Shown: positions 46,571-59,572, counted from the first letter of the stretch. The stretch is 64,000 bases of DNA from Cocos nucifera (GCA_006176705.1 QRFJ01006390.1:186001-250000), one strand, 5' to 3'. The notes: a model not told the origin generated them from the letters alone. Program-made: numbers and translations.

Positions 46571-47075
46571 CTGTTTGAAACATTTGTCAGGAAAAATATT
46601 ATAGGATTCAATAACTGCTTGAGCAAGTGATTTTAACTTTAGATATCTATACTTTTTCCAGCAATCATGACGTGTATTCATGCTAAAAAGCATAAAGACT
46701 TAAGGATACTGGAAGCATATGGATGACCAATTATATGAATCGAAACAGAAGAGAAAAGAGACAAGAAATTAAATTTATAGGCTGAAATGGGAAACACAGC
46801 AGCAAGACAAGCCACATTTCTCATCCACAAAAATACTAATATTCACAAAGAAATAATCTGGCAATGACTTCATGAGCATTCTTTCCAAGAAATTGTTGGC
46901 TAACACCATGTCTAGCATCCATAGAGACCTGTAAGAACTGTTTTACCTTTTTCCCTTGATAAACTGGTTCTATTCAGTTCAATTTATGAGACTAACACTA
47001 GTAACAGGCAATAACGGTCATGCATCACTTTAAATATTGAGAAAGAATGAAAAGGATGACAAGCAAGGTGCAAAC
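46571..47075 (-). other. Upstream flank or intron of the SMO1-like exons
   Basis: No further SMO exon is recognised here. 46850-46960 has moderate complexity but no assignable protein. Confidence 0.4.
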
Positions 47076-47420
47076 TGTTGGAACCAAAGGGGAAGAAAGA
47101 TGGAAAGTTTGAAAATAAAGATGGCTTCAAGGTGCGTAGTACTGCCATTTTCCTTGAGGCTTTATTTGCCCCCACCAATCAGGCATGCAAGGGGAATATG
47201 CAACAAGTCTTTAGGATACAATGAAGCCCAATGTTTGATCACGTTTTGCACTAACGGATCAAACCAATGAGCCTTCACAATCACGTTGATCTGATGGAGT
47301 TGAAGTTTTGAACTCACATTGTTTTTGAAAAGACTCCAACTAACCAGCCACTGCAACAATTGGATGGTTAAGATATAAAACAAAACTCTAAAACTTATAT
47401 TATTTTGAAAATATCTAACA
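47076..47420 (-). repeat. 3' LTR of a degraded copia element, internally deleted
   Basis: On the minus strand TGTTAGATATTTTCAAAATAA...TTCCAACA, preceded by the polypurine tract GGTGGGGGAT (47421-47430). It lacks about 300 bp present in the partner LTR at 50245-50871. Confidence 0.88.
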
Positions 47421-50244
47421 ATCCCCCACCATTTTCAAAATAAGTTAATTTTATTAGAACAATAATTTTGGAATCTTATGCATAAATGAAGATATCTTGT
47501 GATCTGAATCTTCACTTGGTGAAGATAAAGTTACATAGAATGGCATGGTAGACTAGTCTTGGAACCAGCGATTCTATTTTGACTAGCTGAACATATCTTT
47601 ACATATAAAATTCTTGCACCGATGAATGCTCAATATAAACCAACACTTTTATGGCTTTGTCTACATTCTTTTCATGAATGCTTTAAGAGCCAAACCCTTC
47701 TAATAAGCGGCCTCACTTCACACTAACATAGGTAGACTTTATCGAAAGTGCCCCTGTAACCAAAGTGAATTCTATTATAGATCTATTAAGAGCATTTAGC
47801 TCATCCTTCCCTTTATACATTATGGGTACCAAGCACTTTCAACTTGGGATGATATTAAAATTATAGTGCTTACAATCACTCTTATGATATGCTTTGTCTC
47901 ATTGAATTCAAGACTTGATGTTGTATCAAGCGTTGAGTTGAGATTCCATCATTGGTGATCTTAAAATATGAGCTCGAGTCCCATCACTTTTGATATTTGA
48001 AACACCAAATCCCTAACAAATCCTTTTGTTAATAGATCTGCAAAATTTTGACTTAATCTTACAAAATCAACAGTGATCACTCCATTGGTAATTAACTGTC
48101 TTACATAACTATACCTTAATCCAATATGTCTAGACTTTCCATTATATACTTCATTATATCCTCTTGATAGTGTGGCCTCACTATCACAATATATAGATAT
48201 AGATGGCAATGGTTTAGCCATAAAGGAATCTTATATAAGAGATTTCTCAACCATTCAGCTTCTTTGCTGGTTGAAGCTAGAGCAATAAACTCTACTGCTA
48301 TGGTAGAGTCTATTATACATGTTTACTTCTTAGATCTCCAAGAAATTGTACCCCCACCAAGCATGAAGATCCATCCACTTCTTGAAGCATGATCTTCTTT
48401 ATTTGTAATCCAATTGGCATCCATATTTCTTTCTAAAATGGAAGGATATCCATTATAATGAATGCCATAAATAGAACTCTATGTATAGCATGCTAATGTA
48501 AATTACTTGGATTACTTGTATATACTTAGCTTTCCAAAAGCAAAAGCAATGTCAGGCCTAGTACAAGTCATAGCATACATTAAGCATCCAACAACTTTTG
48601 CATATTCTAGTTGTACAACAGGCTTCCCAGTATTTGAAACTAATTAAAGATTAGGATCAAAAAGTGTTGATGCAAGAGCACAATCTAAACAATTAAATTT
48701 CTTTAGTACTTTTTCTATGTAATGAGATTGAGATAAAATTAAACAATCATTATCTCTAAGAATTCTTATTCCTAATATAACATTAGCTATACCCATATCT
48801 TTCATGGCAAAATTACAAGATAAAAATTTTTATAAATCGTAACTTGTTCTAAATCATTACCAAAAATTAACATATCATCTACATACAAATAAATAATAGC
48901 ATCTTTTCCATTACTAAATTTATTATATACACATTTATCAGATTCATTTATTTTATAGCCATTAGTAAGCATAATTTGATCAAATTTTTGATGCCATAAA
49001 TAAGAAGAATCAACAATATAAGCACAAGAAATTTTGTTCTTATTAATATCAAGCTGAAACATGCCCTCATACATATAGCCTTTTCCCACAAAAATTCAAT
49101 CCTTAAAATGAATTTATCTACCTCAAATACTAATTTGAATCCAAACTTGTTGAGAAGACTACCAGATACAAATTTCTTTCTAACTTCTGGTATATAATAT
49201 ATATCATTAAGTGTGTCTTTCCATAAGTGAATTCAAGTTCTACAATTCATTTCTCCTTAACTTGTGTAGTGGATAAGTTTCGCATGTTTCCATCTTCTAC
49301 AGGTTCATACTTCTTGAACGGATACTTGTCCTTGCACACATGTCTAGTTGCACCAGGACCAATCCACCAAGCTTCAATGCCTTCAAGAATATTAATTTCC
49401 GATATCATTTTGTTGTTGGTGCACCTTTTTTTTTGAGAAGGCGGCATTCTACTTTGCAGTGTCCAAGTTTCCAATAATGAAAGCATGCACTTTTTTTTTT
49501 CTATTTGTTTTTATGACTAATGATAGATCCATAGGCTCTCTTCCTTGTGGGTTTGCTAATCTGACTTTCCTCCACATGTACTTTGGTAACATGAGTATTT
49601 TGCTCCTAATTTTCATCTTGCTTGCGGTATTCCTCCTCAATATAGAGATGGTTAGCCAAGTCTTCCAAAGAGATATCCTCTTTCCTATGCTTTAGACTTC
49701 CTTTAAAGTCATTCTATGATGGAGGAAGTTTATCAATAAAAGGAAACACGATTATGGTTTCATCCATATACATGTTATGCAACTTATAACTATTAAGAAT
49801 ACGCTCCATCTCATGCAATTGTTCCATAACAGATCTATCATCAATCATTTTATGATTATTAAACCTGCTAACAAAGAACTTCTTACCGGTTGCATCCTCT
49901 GATCTTCCTTCAAGTTTCTCCATAATTCTTTTGCAGTAGCCACATTCTAGTAGGTATCGAAAAGCACATCTGACATCCTATTCAGAATGTCCTCTATATA
50001 TGTAGTCATCATTATCCCACTTTTGTTGAGTATGGACTGCTACCATAGTTTCGTTATCATTCTTTTCTGGTCTTAGTGTGTTGAGGACATAAACAACTTT
50101 GAGAGTTGTAAGGAGGAAGTGCATCTTCTTTTACCATCTCAACAAGTTTCCTCCTTCAAAATGCTCCAATTTGACAAAATCTATAGCCATCTCTCCAATT
50201 GTTGCGAACACCATTTGTTGTAGAACAGAATAAAGCTTTAAGAT
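47421..50244 (-). pseudogene. Degraded Ty1/copia internal region
   Basis: On the minus strand, in order: gag with H-E-M-E-R-I-L-N and D-K-L-P-P-S (49714-49923); protease W-W-I-G-P-G-A-T-R-H-V-C, where the catalytic D-S-G has become G-P-G (near 49350); RT Y-L-W-H-Q-K-F-D-Q...L-Y-V-D-D-M-L-I-F (48802-49050); and the RNase H end I-Y-C-D-S-E-A, H-I-G-L-R-Y-S-Y-V-R, L-T-K-G (47961-48221). Integrase and much of RT are deleted. It belongs to a different copia family from the long-LTR element at 5-18 kb. Confidence 0.88.
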
Positions 50245-50871
50245 TGTTGGAACCAAAAGCGGAAGAAAGATGGAAAATTTGAAAATAAAGATGACTTCAA
50301 GATACATAGCACTGCCACTATCCTTAGCTTTATTCGCCTTCACCAATTATGCAAGGAAAATATGCAATATGCCTTTACGATACAAGGAAGCCCAATGTTT
50401 GATCACGTTTTGCACTAACAGGTCAAACCAATGAGTTGGGATTGTTGTTGTTGTGTTGGAAAACCAATGGGCTATTTATAAAGAAATCTGTGTAGAAATC
50501 CATGTCCACTTCTTTTAACAAAGAGATGCGACAATACGCATTTTCTTCGTAAGTGCATGTCTTTCCAATAGAAAGACCCCAATAGATACGTCCCTTCTCA
50601 AATATGGCAATTGGATGCTTTTTGTCACAAAGAAATACAATAGAAATAATAAGAAATTTGATTGTCAAATTTTAAATCATTTTGTTTGAATTTTCCAAAA
50701 ATTCAAAGTCCATCCAAAACTTAATATCCATTTCAAGAGAAAATGTTGGCCAAAGGTTTTGAACTCGGGATGTTTTTGAAAAGGCTCCAATTAACCAACC
50801 ACCACAACAATTGGCTGGTTAAAATATTAAACAAAACATTAAAACTTATATTATTTTGAAAATATCTAACA
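50245..50871 (-). repeat. 5' LTR of the degraded copia element
   Basis: Its 627 bp run TGTTAGATATTTTCAAAATAA...TTCCAACA on the minus strand. The flanks of the whole element are CAAAC (47071-47075) and CAAAT (50872-50876), a target site duplication with one mismatch, so the insertion is complete from end to end. Confidence 0.85.
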
Positions 50872-51957
50872 CAAATAGGGGTCTTTAGAAAAATTATATA
50901 CAATTTGAATTGAAAATCTCTCTTGGATTTTAAGCTGCTTCGTAAGCAAGTCTATGATCATACAAAACTTGAATGTAGAAATCAGCATTTTCGGAACCGA
51001 CCTGAACCGCCCGGTTCAGGGCATTCCGAGCCGAACTAGCGCCCAACCAACCCAATTCATCCATGAATTTCGGAACCCAAAACAAAAGAATAAAAAGGGA
51101 ACCACTCGGTTCAGACTTGAACTGGGCAGTATGTGGCCTAAACCGGTCGGTTCGGCCATGTTTTGGACCGAACCGCCCGATTCGGCATTTTTTATAATGG
51201 AGGGAGGCAGAGAGGAGGCCAAAATGCTCAATTCAGCATTTTTTATGAGGGAGGTAGAGAGGAAGCCTTTTGGCTTGTGTATTTTTTGTTTCTCCCCATG
51301 AATCCATTGCTCTCTCACTCCAAGAACGGCAAGAAAATGAAGGAACAAGATGGATTAGAGATAAATTTTCCATCCTAGCTCCCTTTCTTCTCTTCCCTTC
51401 TATTTTTTTTTAAAAAAACGTGAAAAATGAAAAAAATAAGCAGAAACTATTTCAAAATTTTATTTTTTTGTATGATTTTAATATATGTTGTAGATCTATG
51501 GATGATCTACACAATGACACTAAAATCATTAATTTTCGTTAAGTATATAATTTTTAGAATTAAAAATATATTTTTAAAATAAAAAATATTAAAAAAATAA
51601 ATTTCAAAAAAATTATAAAATCATATTATTAATAAGGGACTTACAAGCTACTTTCAACATAAATTTGATGTCGATTTATCAATGTTTTAATGCATCTTAC
51701 ACATGATGTTCTAAGCCTAAATTATGAAAAAAATAGCATTTTATGCATGTTCATAGACTAAATATATATAGCATCAATGCTAGAATTCTACATGAATATA
51801 AGATCATTTTTTTTTTATTTTTTATTTTTTTTATATATATATTTTTAAAAATAATAAAAAATAATTAAATAATTTAAAAAATATATATATAATTAGATAA
51901 TAAAATCTATCATTTTTATATAATTATTAAAGTAATATGCTTGTCAATTTTTAGGAA
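50872..51957 (+). other. 5' non-coding part of hAT copy 1
   Basis: Contains clustered GGTTCGG / CCGAACCG motifs (50995-51185), matched by a similar cluster in copy 2 (56870-57035). AT-rich sequence follows and ends in a 3' splice site (TTTTTAG at 51952) directly before the BED region. Confidence 0.55.
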
Positions 51958-54900
51958 TAGATCCATCGCGAAAGAAGAAGGTTCCAGAGTGTGACATTGG
52001 TTGGGAGCATAGGGAGATGCTCCCAGATCGGCACTATTGGAGATGTAAATTGTGTAACATAAAATTCAAAAAAGGGATTACACGGTTGAAGCAATATTTA
52101 GCTGGCGGCTATCTGAATTAGCTGTGCCATAAGCATCCACGAGAGGTTCGTCAGTTGATGAAGAAGCACTTCACTTATTTAAAAACAACGAAAGAAAGAA
52201 ATTTGAGAAAGAAGGTAAAGGTGGACCATCGAGCAACAAAGCAACCTTCTTATCACTTTAAAAAGTCAGCGGAAGGATCTGTTCCAGATGATGAATAGGT
52301 ACAGATCGATGCTGCTATTCAGAAGAGTTTAAATGATCAATGGCAACTAGAGGAGCTAGCCAAGCATAGAGCTTCATTTGGACCATCAGTTTATACGGAC
52401 GGGTCAAGCTCAAAGAGCACTACAACAAAGTCTAAGTCACAGTTTAAAAGAACATCCTCAATTAGAGAGTCTGCAGTAGAGGCACCAATCGTCTTACATC
52501 CATGTTGGGAGCATTTGGTAGTAGAAAGATGTCCTCTGGGAAGATTCCAATGGGAGCCACTATTCATGATTTGGATCCACATGCCTTTTTTTAGTAAAGA
52601 TTTCAAGCAACAGAGGATTGATACTATGTTGAAGAAAGATAAGAAAAGGGATATGTGGCGAGCTATTGGATCTTGATTTTACTTCAGTCACATCCCAACG
52701 AATCTGCAGACAATTCATATTATCGCTCTACCATATCATCTATACAGGCTGCCGGTCTAGGTATTGATCCTCCAGGACCAAGAGATCCATGGTGAGCTTC
52801 TTGACAGCAATAAAAAGAATTTAGAAAAGTAGATTGCATCATTTCAGAGCAAGTGGCCTGTATATAGATTGACTGTGATGTATGATGGTTGGACTGGTTC
52901 TACTAGACGAAGCATCATCAACTTCTTGATATATTATGATAAAAGAATATTTTTCCATAAGTCTATTGATGCTTCAGCTGAGATGCATGATGCTAGCTAC
53001 ATTCTTGGATTAATGAAGATGACTAATCAAATAGGAGAGCAAAATGTCATGCAGGTTGTCACAGATAATGGACCACAGTATAAAACTGCAGGAAAGTTGT
53101 TGGAGCAGCAACCATATATTTTCTGGACCCCGTATGTTGTATATTGTATTCATCTGATATTGATAGATATTGGAAAGATTCGTAGAGTACAGAAGACAGT
53201 AGAGTCAACATAGAGCATCACCAGATTCATTTATAACCATACATGGGTCCTATCATTAATGCAGCAGTATGTCAAAGGCGATTTATTGAGATCAGGTGTC
53301 ACACGGTTTGCTATTAATTATATAGCACTTCGTAGCCTGATTGATAAGAAAGTACAGCTGCATCAGATGTTTGTCAGTATTGAATGGCAGGAGAGTAGAT
53401 ATGCTAGAACAAGCACTGAGGGGAGCACTGTGGAAAGCATAATGACGAGATAGTCATTCTAAAAACAGGCTGAGAGGATAGTGATGGCTATCAAGCTTTT
53501 ATATGAAGTGCTTCGAGCTATGGACAGTGAGTTATTCCCTCAAATGAACTTCCTATATCATATGATGGACAGGGCAAAAGAACAAATCAAGATGACAAAT
53601 CCAAAATATGTATATGAGTACATCAGGATCATCGACCATCGATGGGATTATCAGATGAGTTGGAAGTTGCATTTAGCAAGCAAGCAGCAAATCAACTTTT
53701 TAAAAATTTATATAAATAAACTTAATCAATTATGACAATCTATGTATAGCTTACGATCTGAATCCGAGATTCTAGTATTCCATACCTAGGATTGGCATGG
53801 ATGAAGAGCTTTTATCTGCCCTATGAAATATCATAGATAAGATGAAGCCCAATGCAGACATCACGGCTACGTGTCTTGAACAAGTTAAGTTCAGTGATGT
53901 TTATTAACTTAGCGATGTCTTCAACAAGATATTATAATAATTTTTGTTACAGATGAAAATATTTAGGAAGGGCACCGAATCATTCAAAGTAATGTAGCAG
54001 TCAAAAGAAAATAAAAAATGAATCCAGGTATATATCAATAAATTTATTTTTATATTCAATCTTATTTTTGATTTTGCTGATTTTCAATTATTTTGCAGCT
54101 AAATGGTGGGTGCATTTTGGTGGATCTGCACGACATCTAAGAGATCTTGCCATCAAGATTCTCCCAGATGGTTTCATCGAATGGATGTGAGCGCAACTGG
54201 TCGACATTTGCCTTTATCCACAATAAGCCGAGGAATCGTCTAAAATAGAAATGCCTCAACGATCTTGTATATGTGCACTACAATCTGAGGTTGAGGCTCA
54301 AATTCATTCAGAAGGAAGTTCAGCTGAAGTACTCAGATCCGATTTGTAGTGATTGTTGCTGAAGATAAAGATGAAAATCTAATGATCAGATGGATTATGA
54401 GTTAGCAGCAGGATCCAAAGCTTGATGAGCTAGGATCACCTCCACGACCAGCCAATTTTATTGCTAACGAGGCTGGGGTGGACGCCTCTCAGTGGGCAAG
54501 CAGCAACATTCCACCTAGACTTCCAGCCGATACGCCACAGCATCTACCCTCGTAGCTTAGGCAGCTAGAGTGAAACATAAAAGAAAAGGAAAGTGCGGTT
54601 CCAATAGAGCCCGAGCATTCGGTTTATTCAGATTCAAATATTAGATGGAGTAATGGTGGTAGTTCTTTAGCTAGTCATGGATCTGACGATCATGGAGGCA
54701 CAACCAGTTGGTCTTCAATTTACTGGTGAGTCAGTTTACGCACGCCACAAAACAGGGACCACAGTGCACGGGCTGGTAGAGTCCGCGATGATATGATTTC
54801 ATATAGACAACGGACTTGGTGAGGTCGTTCAGGACATGATGCAACAGCAGGTGACCTCACACATGGAGTAGGATCCACAAATATATCGGGATCATCTTCG

Positions 54901-55020
54901 TATTCTAGATCCTCCTATCCGCAGTCACAACCTTCCTATGATCCTTATAGATATGGATATGGATATGGTGCATTAGAGACTTCTAGTGGCTACTATTCTA
55001 TGCAGCCCAGAGTATCTTAC
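51958..55020 (+). pseudogene. hAT-type transposase, copy 1
   Basis: Order of domains: a BED zinc finger near 51985-52120 (W-R-C-K-L-C-N-I-K-F-K, L-K-Q-Y), a DUF659 region at 52650-53220 (M-Y-D-G-W-T-G-S-T, V-T-D-N-G-P-Q-Y) and the hAT dimerisation region at 54101-54340 (S-N-G-C-E-R-N-W-S). The expected start ATG is ATA here (copy 2 keeps ATG in GGATCC context). An intron is visible at about 54028-54100 (CCAG-GTATAT..TTTTGCAG). The donor near 53685, GTAAGC in copy 2, is GCAAGC here. Many stops are present, and the copy is dead. Confidence 0.85.
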
Positions 55021-55044
55021 GAATCGAATTTTGCTGCTGGCAAG

Positions 55045-55700
55045 GTTCTCAGTTTCGATATCGGTGGCCGTTTTGGTCGGCCAACGACAATCCGATACGA
55101 TTCCGTACCGGATCGAACCGATGCGAACCGATAGAGAGAGAAGAAAAGGAGAGGAAGAGAAAGAGAGAGTGGAGTCTCCCAGAGAGTCCGTCGAAGGGCC
55201 TCCGACTGGCCGTCGGGCGGTGTAAACGCCGCCTGCGGCTTCGCAGCATGAAACAAAGGTGATCGCCCCTATTTTACAGGCTTTTTTAAAAAAGCCCGAT
55301 AACAGTGAAGCCGGCAATGGGTTTGCCGGCTTCACTATTTCACAAGTTTTTTTAAAAAATGAAAAAAATGAAGCCGGCAATCGGATTGCCAGCTTCACTT
55401 CTTCACTATTCGTTGGACTTTTTAAAAAACCCGATGAAGGAACAGGGGCGATCGCCCTTGTTCCGCGGCCGCGGCTCCACCGTCCGGTGGCCATAGAGGG
55501 GCCATCGCCACCCTCCGACGGTCGCAGAAGGCCACCACCGGCTTCCGATAGCCTCTCCCTCTCTTCCTCTTTCTACCTCTATTTTTCTCTTTCTTCCCTG
55601 GCACCGATGTGTGTTGTTTTCTCCACCAAAACCGTCCCTATTCCCCATCAGTCCAATTCAGCACGCCTCGAACCACCCAGCTTGGGATGGCTCTGAGAAC
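55045..55700. mobile_element. 656-bp GC-rich insertion with palindromes
   Basis: Absent from hAT copy 2 at the equivalent place (about 62085). Ends are GTTCTCAG and CTGAGAAC (8-bp inverted). Flanks are GCTGGCAA and GCTGGCTG (6 of 8 match). Inside are large palindromes: GTGAAGCCGGCAA with TTGCCGGCTTCAC (about 55304-55334), TGAAGCCGGCAAT with ATTGCCAGCTTCA (about 55370-55398), and GAACAGGGGCGATCGCCCTTGTTC (about 55440-55463), each preceded by TTTTTTAAAAAA-like runs. The composition is much richer in GC than the surroundings. The ORFs on both strands through the palindromes are not convincing genes. Confidence 0.6.
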
Positions 55701-55776
55701 GCTGGCTGCTGATATATTTGGATGGGCCCTTTCACAACCATGCTATCAGTCCGAGAATACTGCTCAGAGCCAGGAC

Positions 55777-55882
55777 CTCAGTGACACTTCGAGGGTGAGT
55801 TACGATCCAGCATGCCTGCCTTAAGGATCCTCAGTGACACTTCAAGGATGAGTTATGATCCAGCACGCCTACCTTAGGGATC
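55777..55882. repeat. 53-bp tandem duplication
   Basis: CTCAGTGACACTTCRAGGRTG...GATC occurs twice, at 55777 and 55830. It lies in the 3' part of hAT copy 1 and is not seen in copy 2. Confidence 0.9.
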
Positions 55883-56229
55883 ATAAGAGGGATGGACTGA
55901 TGTTCCTCCTGAATATATAAATAATCCTGCTATTTATGGACATCAATGGTCGACCAGATTCTGATGATCGATATGTATTTAATATTTTTAGATTTTTAAT
56001 TGACTTAAGTATTTTAGGATCCAATGATATCTAATTTATATATTGATCTATGTATTAATTATTTAAAATGCTAAAAAACATTATGTCACATTTAGATTCG
56101 TATCACATGCGATTAATATTGTTTCCGAATGATACAAACATTAATTAATATTACTAAATAATAATTTAAATACTCTTTTTTCAAAAAAAACCATTGAATA
56201 CTTCTTTCTTAAAAAATAAAAAGCAAAAA

Positions 56230-56360
56230 AAATTGGTGTGCCGGTCACGCCGGCATGACCGGCACGCCTGCCATACCATGTATCGGTATGGTACCTTACC
56301 GACTGACGATCGGCATGGCCATCGGTACCGGTATTGGTACTAAAAATCTTGGACTAGATA
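56230..56360 (+). other. 3' subterminal region of hAT copy 1
   Basis: Rich in CCGGCATG, GGTACCG and CATACC motifs, as is 62555-62675 of copy 2. Such clustered motifs near ends are typical of hAT transposase binding regions. Exact termini were not identified. Confidence 0.5.
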
Positions 56361-56865
56361 TGATACGATAGCTTTTTGAAGATACTGAAGGCTGCTTGAA
56401 CTCAAACACAGATGTTGTGGGCATTTTAGGGCTGAAGAATCAAATAATTTAACATTTTGCATTCAGAAAGCTTTTGTTGATTAACATCTTTGGAACAAGA
56501 AATGCCTTCAATTTCTGATTACCCTTTTTCATTTTCATTGATAAAATTCTCATGCGATAAACAAATATATACTTCTATGCAAATAGTTTGTAATATTTAG
56601 TATCTAATTAGTGGACCTACTAAAGCATAAATACATGAGAAGTATCAAACAATAAAGCTACCTACTAAAGCATAAATACATGAGAAGTATCAAACAATAA
56701 AGCCATTAATTTTCTATATTAACTTAAACATGATTGTTAAAGAGACTATCTGTATCGCATATACATATATGTTACATATATTATATATAAACATGAGCAT
56801 ACATATACTTATATACATATTATATTGGCTATGCAAGATGAGAGTTGTCATATCAAAAATTTGAA
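56361..56865. other. Spacer between the two hAT copies
   Basis: No gene recognised. Contains a 45-bp direct duplication (56616-56660 and 56661-56703) beginning CCTACTAAAGCATAAATACA, and ATA/CATA-rich DNA at 56755-56825. Confidence 0.7.
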
Positions 56866-58264
56866 TGGGTTCGGAGCATGGTTCACCAAACCGGACCGAA
56901 CCACCCGATTGGGTCCGTATCAAGCTAAACCAATATGGAATCAGGTTGATTTAGCTATGAAAATCGAAACAGGACCCGAACCGGCCTGAACCATGCAGTT
57001 CAATACAATTCAGGGCCAAACCGACCGATTAAGCCCTATTCCATTTTTTTTTCTTCTTTTTTTTTTCTTGCTGTTTGCTATAGTGGGGGTCATGGGAGAT
57101 CTTAAAAGAAAAGACTGTGGGAGGAAGAGAAGTCTCTCTAACTTCTCTTCCATTGTTTTCATCCTCAAAAGAAACCCCCCCCCCTTTTCTACAATATAGG
57201 CAAAGTGCAAAACGAGAACCCATCAAATAGAGATATGTGAGCTTATAATGCACTTCCATTTCTCCTCTTCCTCTCTCTTTTTTTTTTAACTTCAAAATCC
57301 ATGAAAATTAAAAAAACAAGAAAAGATCATGCCAAAATTTTTTATTTTGATATGATTTCATTATATATTATAAATCTATATATGATCTTCACAATAATAT
57401 TAAAATCATTAATTTTTATTAAGTATATAATTTTTTAATTAAAAATATTTTTTAAAATAATAAATTATTAAAAAAATATAATTTAAAAATTAACTAATAA
57501 ATCAAAATACTTTTTAAAGGCTTGCAAGCTACTTTTAACATAAATTTGATGCCCGTTTATCAAAATTTTGGTGTATCACATGTATAGTGGCCTAGGCTTA
57601 AATTTGAATGAAATTAAAAAATAAGTAGCATTTCATACATGCCTACTATCTTAAAATAATATATATGTAACATTCGTGATAGGATTCTACATGGATATAA
57701 AATCAAATTAATTTTTCATAAGTTTTAGATTTTATAATATTTTTAATTTAAAAAATATTTAAAAATATAAAATAAATTTAGAAAAATAAAAAAAAAATTA
57801 GGAGAATGAAATTTTATTATTTTTACATAATCATTGAACTAGCTTCAAGAATGGATCCATCAAGAAAGGAGCCAAAGTGTGGCATTGGTTGGGACCAACA
57901 ATAGATATTCTCGATTTGGCACCATTAGAAATGCAATTGATGCAACGCAGAGTTCAAGAGAGGAGTAACTAGGTTGAAGCAACACTTAGCTAGTGATTAC
58001 CCCAATTTAGCTGTATTGAAAATGCCTATAAGAAGTCCGTCAACTGATGAAGCACTTTGCTGATTTCAAAGCAATGAAGGAGAGGACTTTGAAGAAGGCG
58101 AAGGTGGACTGTCAAACTGCTCAGCTACCTTCCTATCACTCTAGCAAGTTAGAAGAAGCATCCGCCCTAGATGAGGTATAGATCTAGGCTACCAATAATA
58201 CAAGCTTAGAAGATCAATGGCAACTTAAGTTGGCATAGGACTCAGCTTGGATCGTCAATTTATG

Positions 58265-58434
58265 GAGAAATTATTGCATGCACCAAGTGCAAGTGAACCA
58301 AGGCAAATCTCGAGGCATATGCATGGTGGAAAGCCTATAATTGAGAAGTGATGAAATACAAGGGGTAACATGACGTGTTATCCATCGTGGGATTTGGACG
58401 GTCCAATTGCACCTGGTGCATGCAATAATTTCTC
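58265..58434. mobile_element. 170-bp MITE with 9-bp target duplication (Mutator-like)
   Basis: The terminal inverted repeats GAGAAATTATTGCATGCACC and GGTGCATGCAATAATTTCTC are perfect over the first 20 bases. Direct flanks CAATTTATG lie at 58256-58264 and 58435-58443. Nine-base duplications and a GAGA-type terminus fit Mutator-like elements. The insertion is absent from hAT copy 1. Confidence 0.92.
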
Positions 58435-58681
58435 CAATTTATGAGTCAAGGTCAAGCTTTGCGAGCATCACAAGTTTAGGAGGATCTTCTCAGTTAGAGA
58501 GTCCGTTGGTAGAGGCACAAGCTGTATTGCTCCGGTGTTGGGAGCTTTTGGCAGCCAAAAGAAATCCTCTAAAGAGATTCCAGCTAGAGCCACTATCCAT
58601 GGCATAAAACCATAAGTCTTCCCCAATAGGGAATTCTAAGTAATAGAGGGTTGATAGGATGTTGAAGGACAAGAAGGATAT

Positions 58682-59572
58682 TGTTAGGATTTGACGCCTC
58701 GAATTCGATCCATAGTAGAGAAGAATCAAATCATCAGGCAATCGAGCTGGCTCGGATACAGGGTCGAGTCGGCTCGGGTCAGCCCGAGCCGACTCGAACT
58801 ACAATCGAGCCAACCCTCTCAGGCAGATAGAAAGCAGTTCGGACAAGACGCGGTCAAGCCAGCTCAACCCCTGACAGAGCCAACTCAACGGAGACGAACA
58901 AAAAAAGACAAGATTTTCTGTTTGGACTTGGATTGTGATTAATCCAAAAGGTTTACGAGAGTTGCGCGTGGACCACAGGATCCAGTGGCCACGGAGGATT
59001 GCAGTCATGATCTAAAAGTTGGTAAATATTCCAAGACTCCATCAAGATCATGTTCGACTCATATTAGGAGAAAGAGCCCTATTATGACTCCCGTGAACTG
59101 TTGAGAAGAGGATTCTCATCCTATTTAAAAGATTGAGGTGCTGTGGAGCAAGTGGCGCGTGTAGCATGAGGCACATAGAGAGGCTTAGGCAACCTCCGAG
59201 AGGAGCTTGGCAAAGTGCCGAGTACGTGCAACCCCATAAGAGAGAGAAGTAATAGGTGCATAGCATCTGGCGCGGAGGCTGTGAGGGCAAAGCATCTTAT
59301 AGCTTTTGAGGTTCTTGGGATTTTAAGAGAGCTGTTGTGAGGGTAGCTTCTAGTTGAGAGAGATTTGTGTACAGTGAGTTGAGAGTAGATGTTCTCCTCT
59401 TGTACTTTTTTTTTCTTTCATAGTAGAGCTTTGCATACCCCGTGGAAGCGAGCCTTTGGGCTGATCTACATACTTGATTGTTTTCTTATTTTATTTTCTT
59501 CTTTCTTCCTGCCGCAATATCCCGGTACTAGATCCTTAACAAATTGGTATCAGAGTAGCTGATACCTTAATA
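58682..59572 (+). mobile_element. Solo-LTR-like insertion with attached primer binding site
   Basis: An 860-bp LTR (58682-59541, TGTTAGGATTTGACG...GATCCTTAACA) plus 31 extra bases holding TTGGTATCAGAG (PBS) are flanked on both sides by GATAT (58677-58681 and 59573-59577). Copy 1 shows the empty site (GGGATATGTGGCG). The extra bases contain a perfect hairpin GGTATCAG-AGTAG-CTGATACC. Confidence 0.88.

Noticed and set aside
54973..55696. 173- and 145-codon frames on opposite strands through the GC-rich insertion
   Set aside because: High GC and palindromes keep frames open on both strands; the predicted proteins are low-complexity and include hAT sequence at one end.
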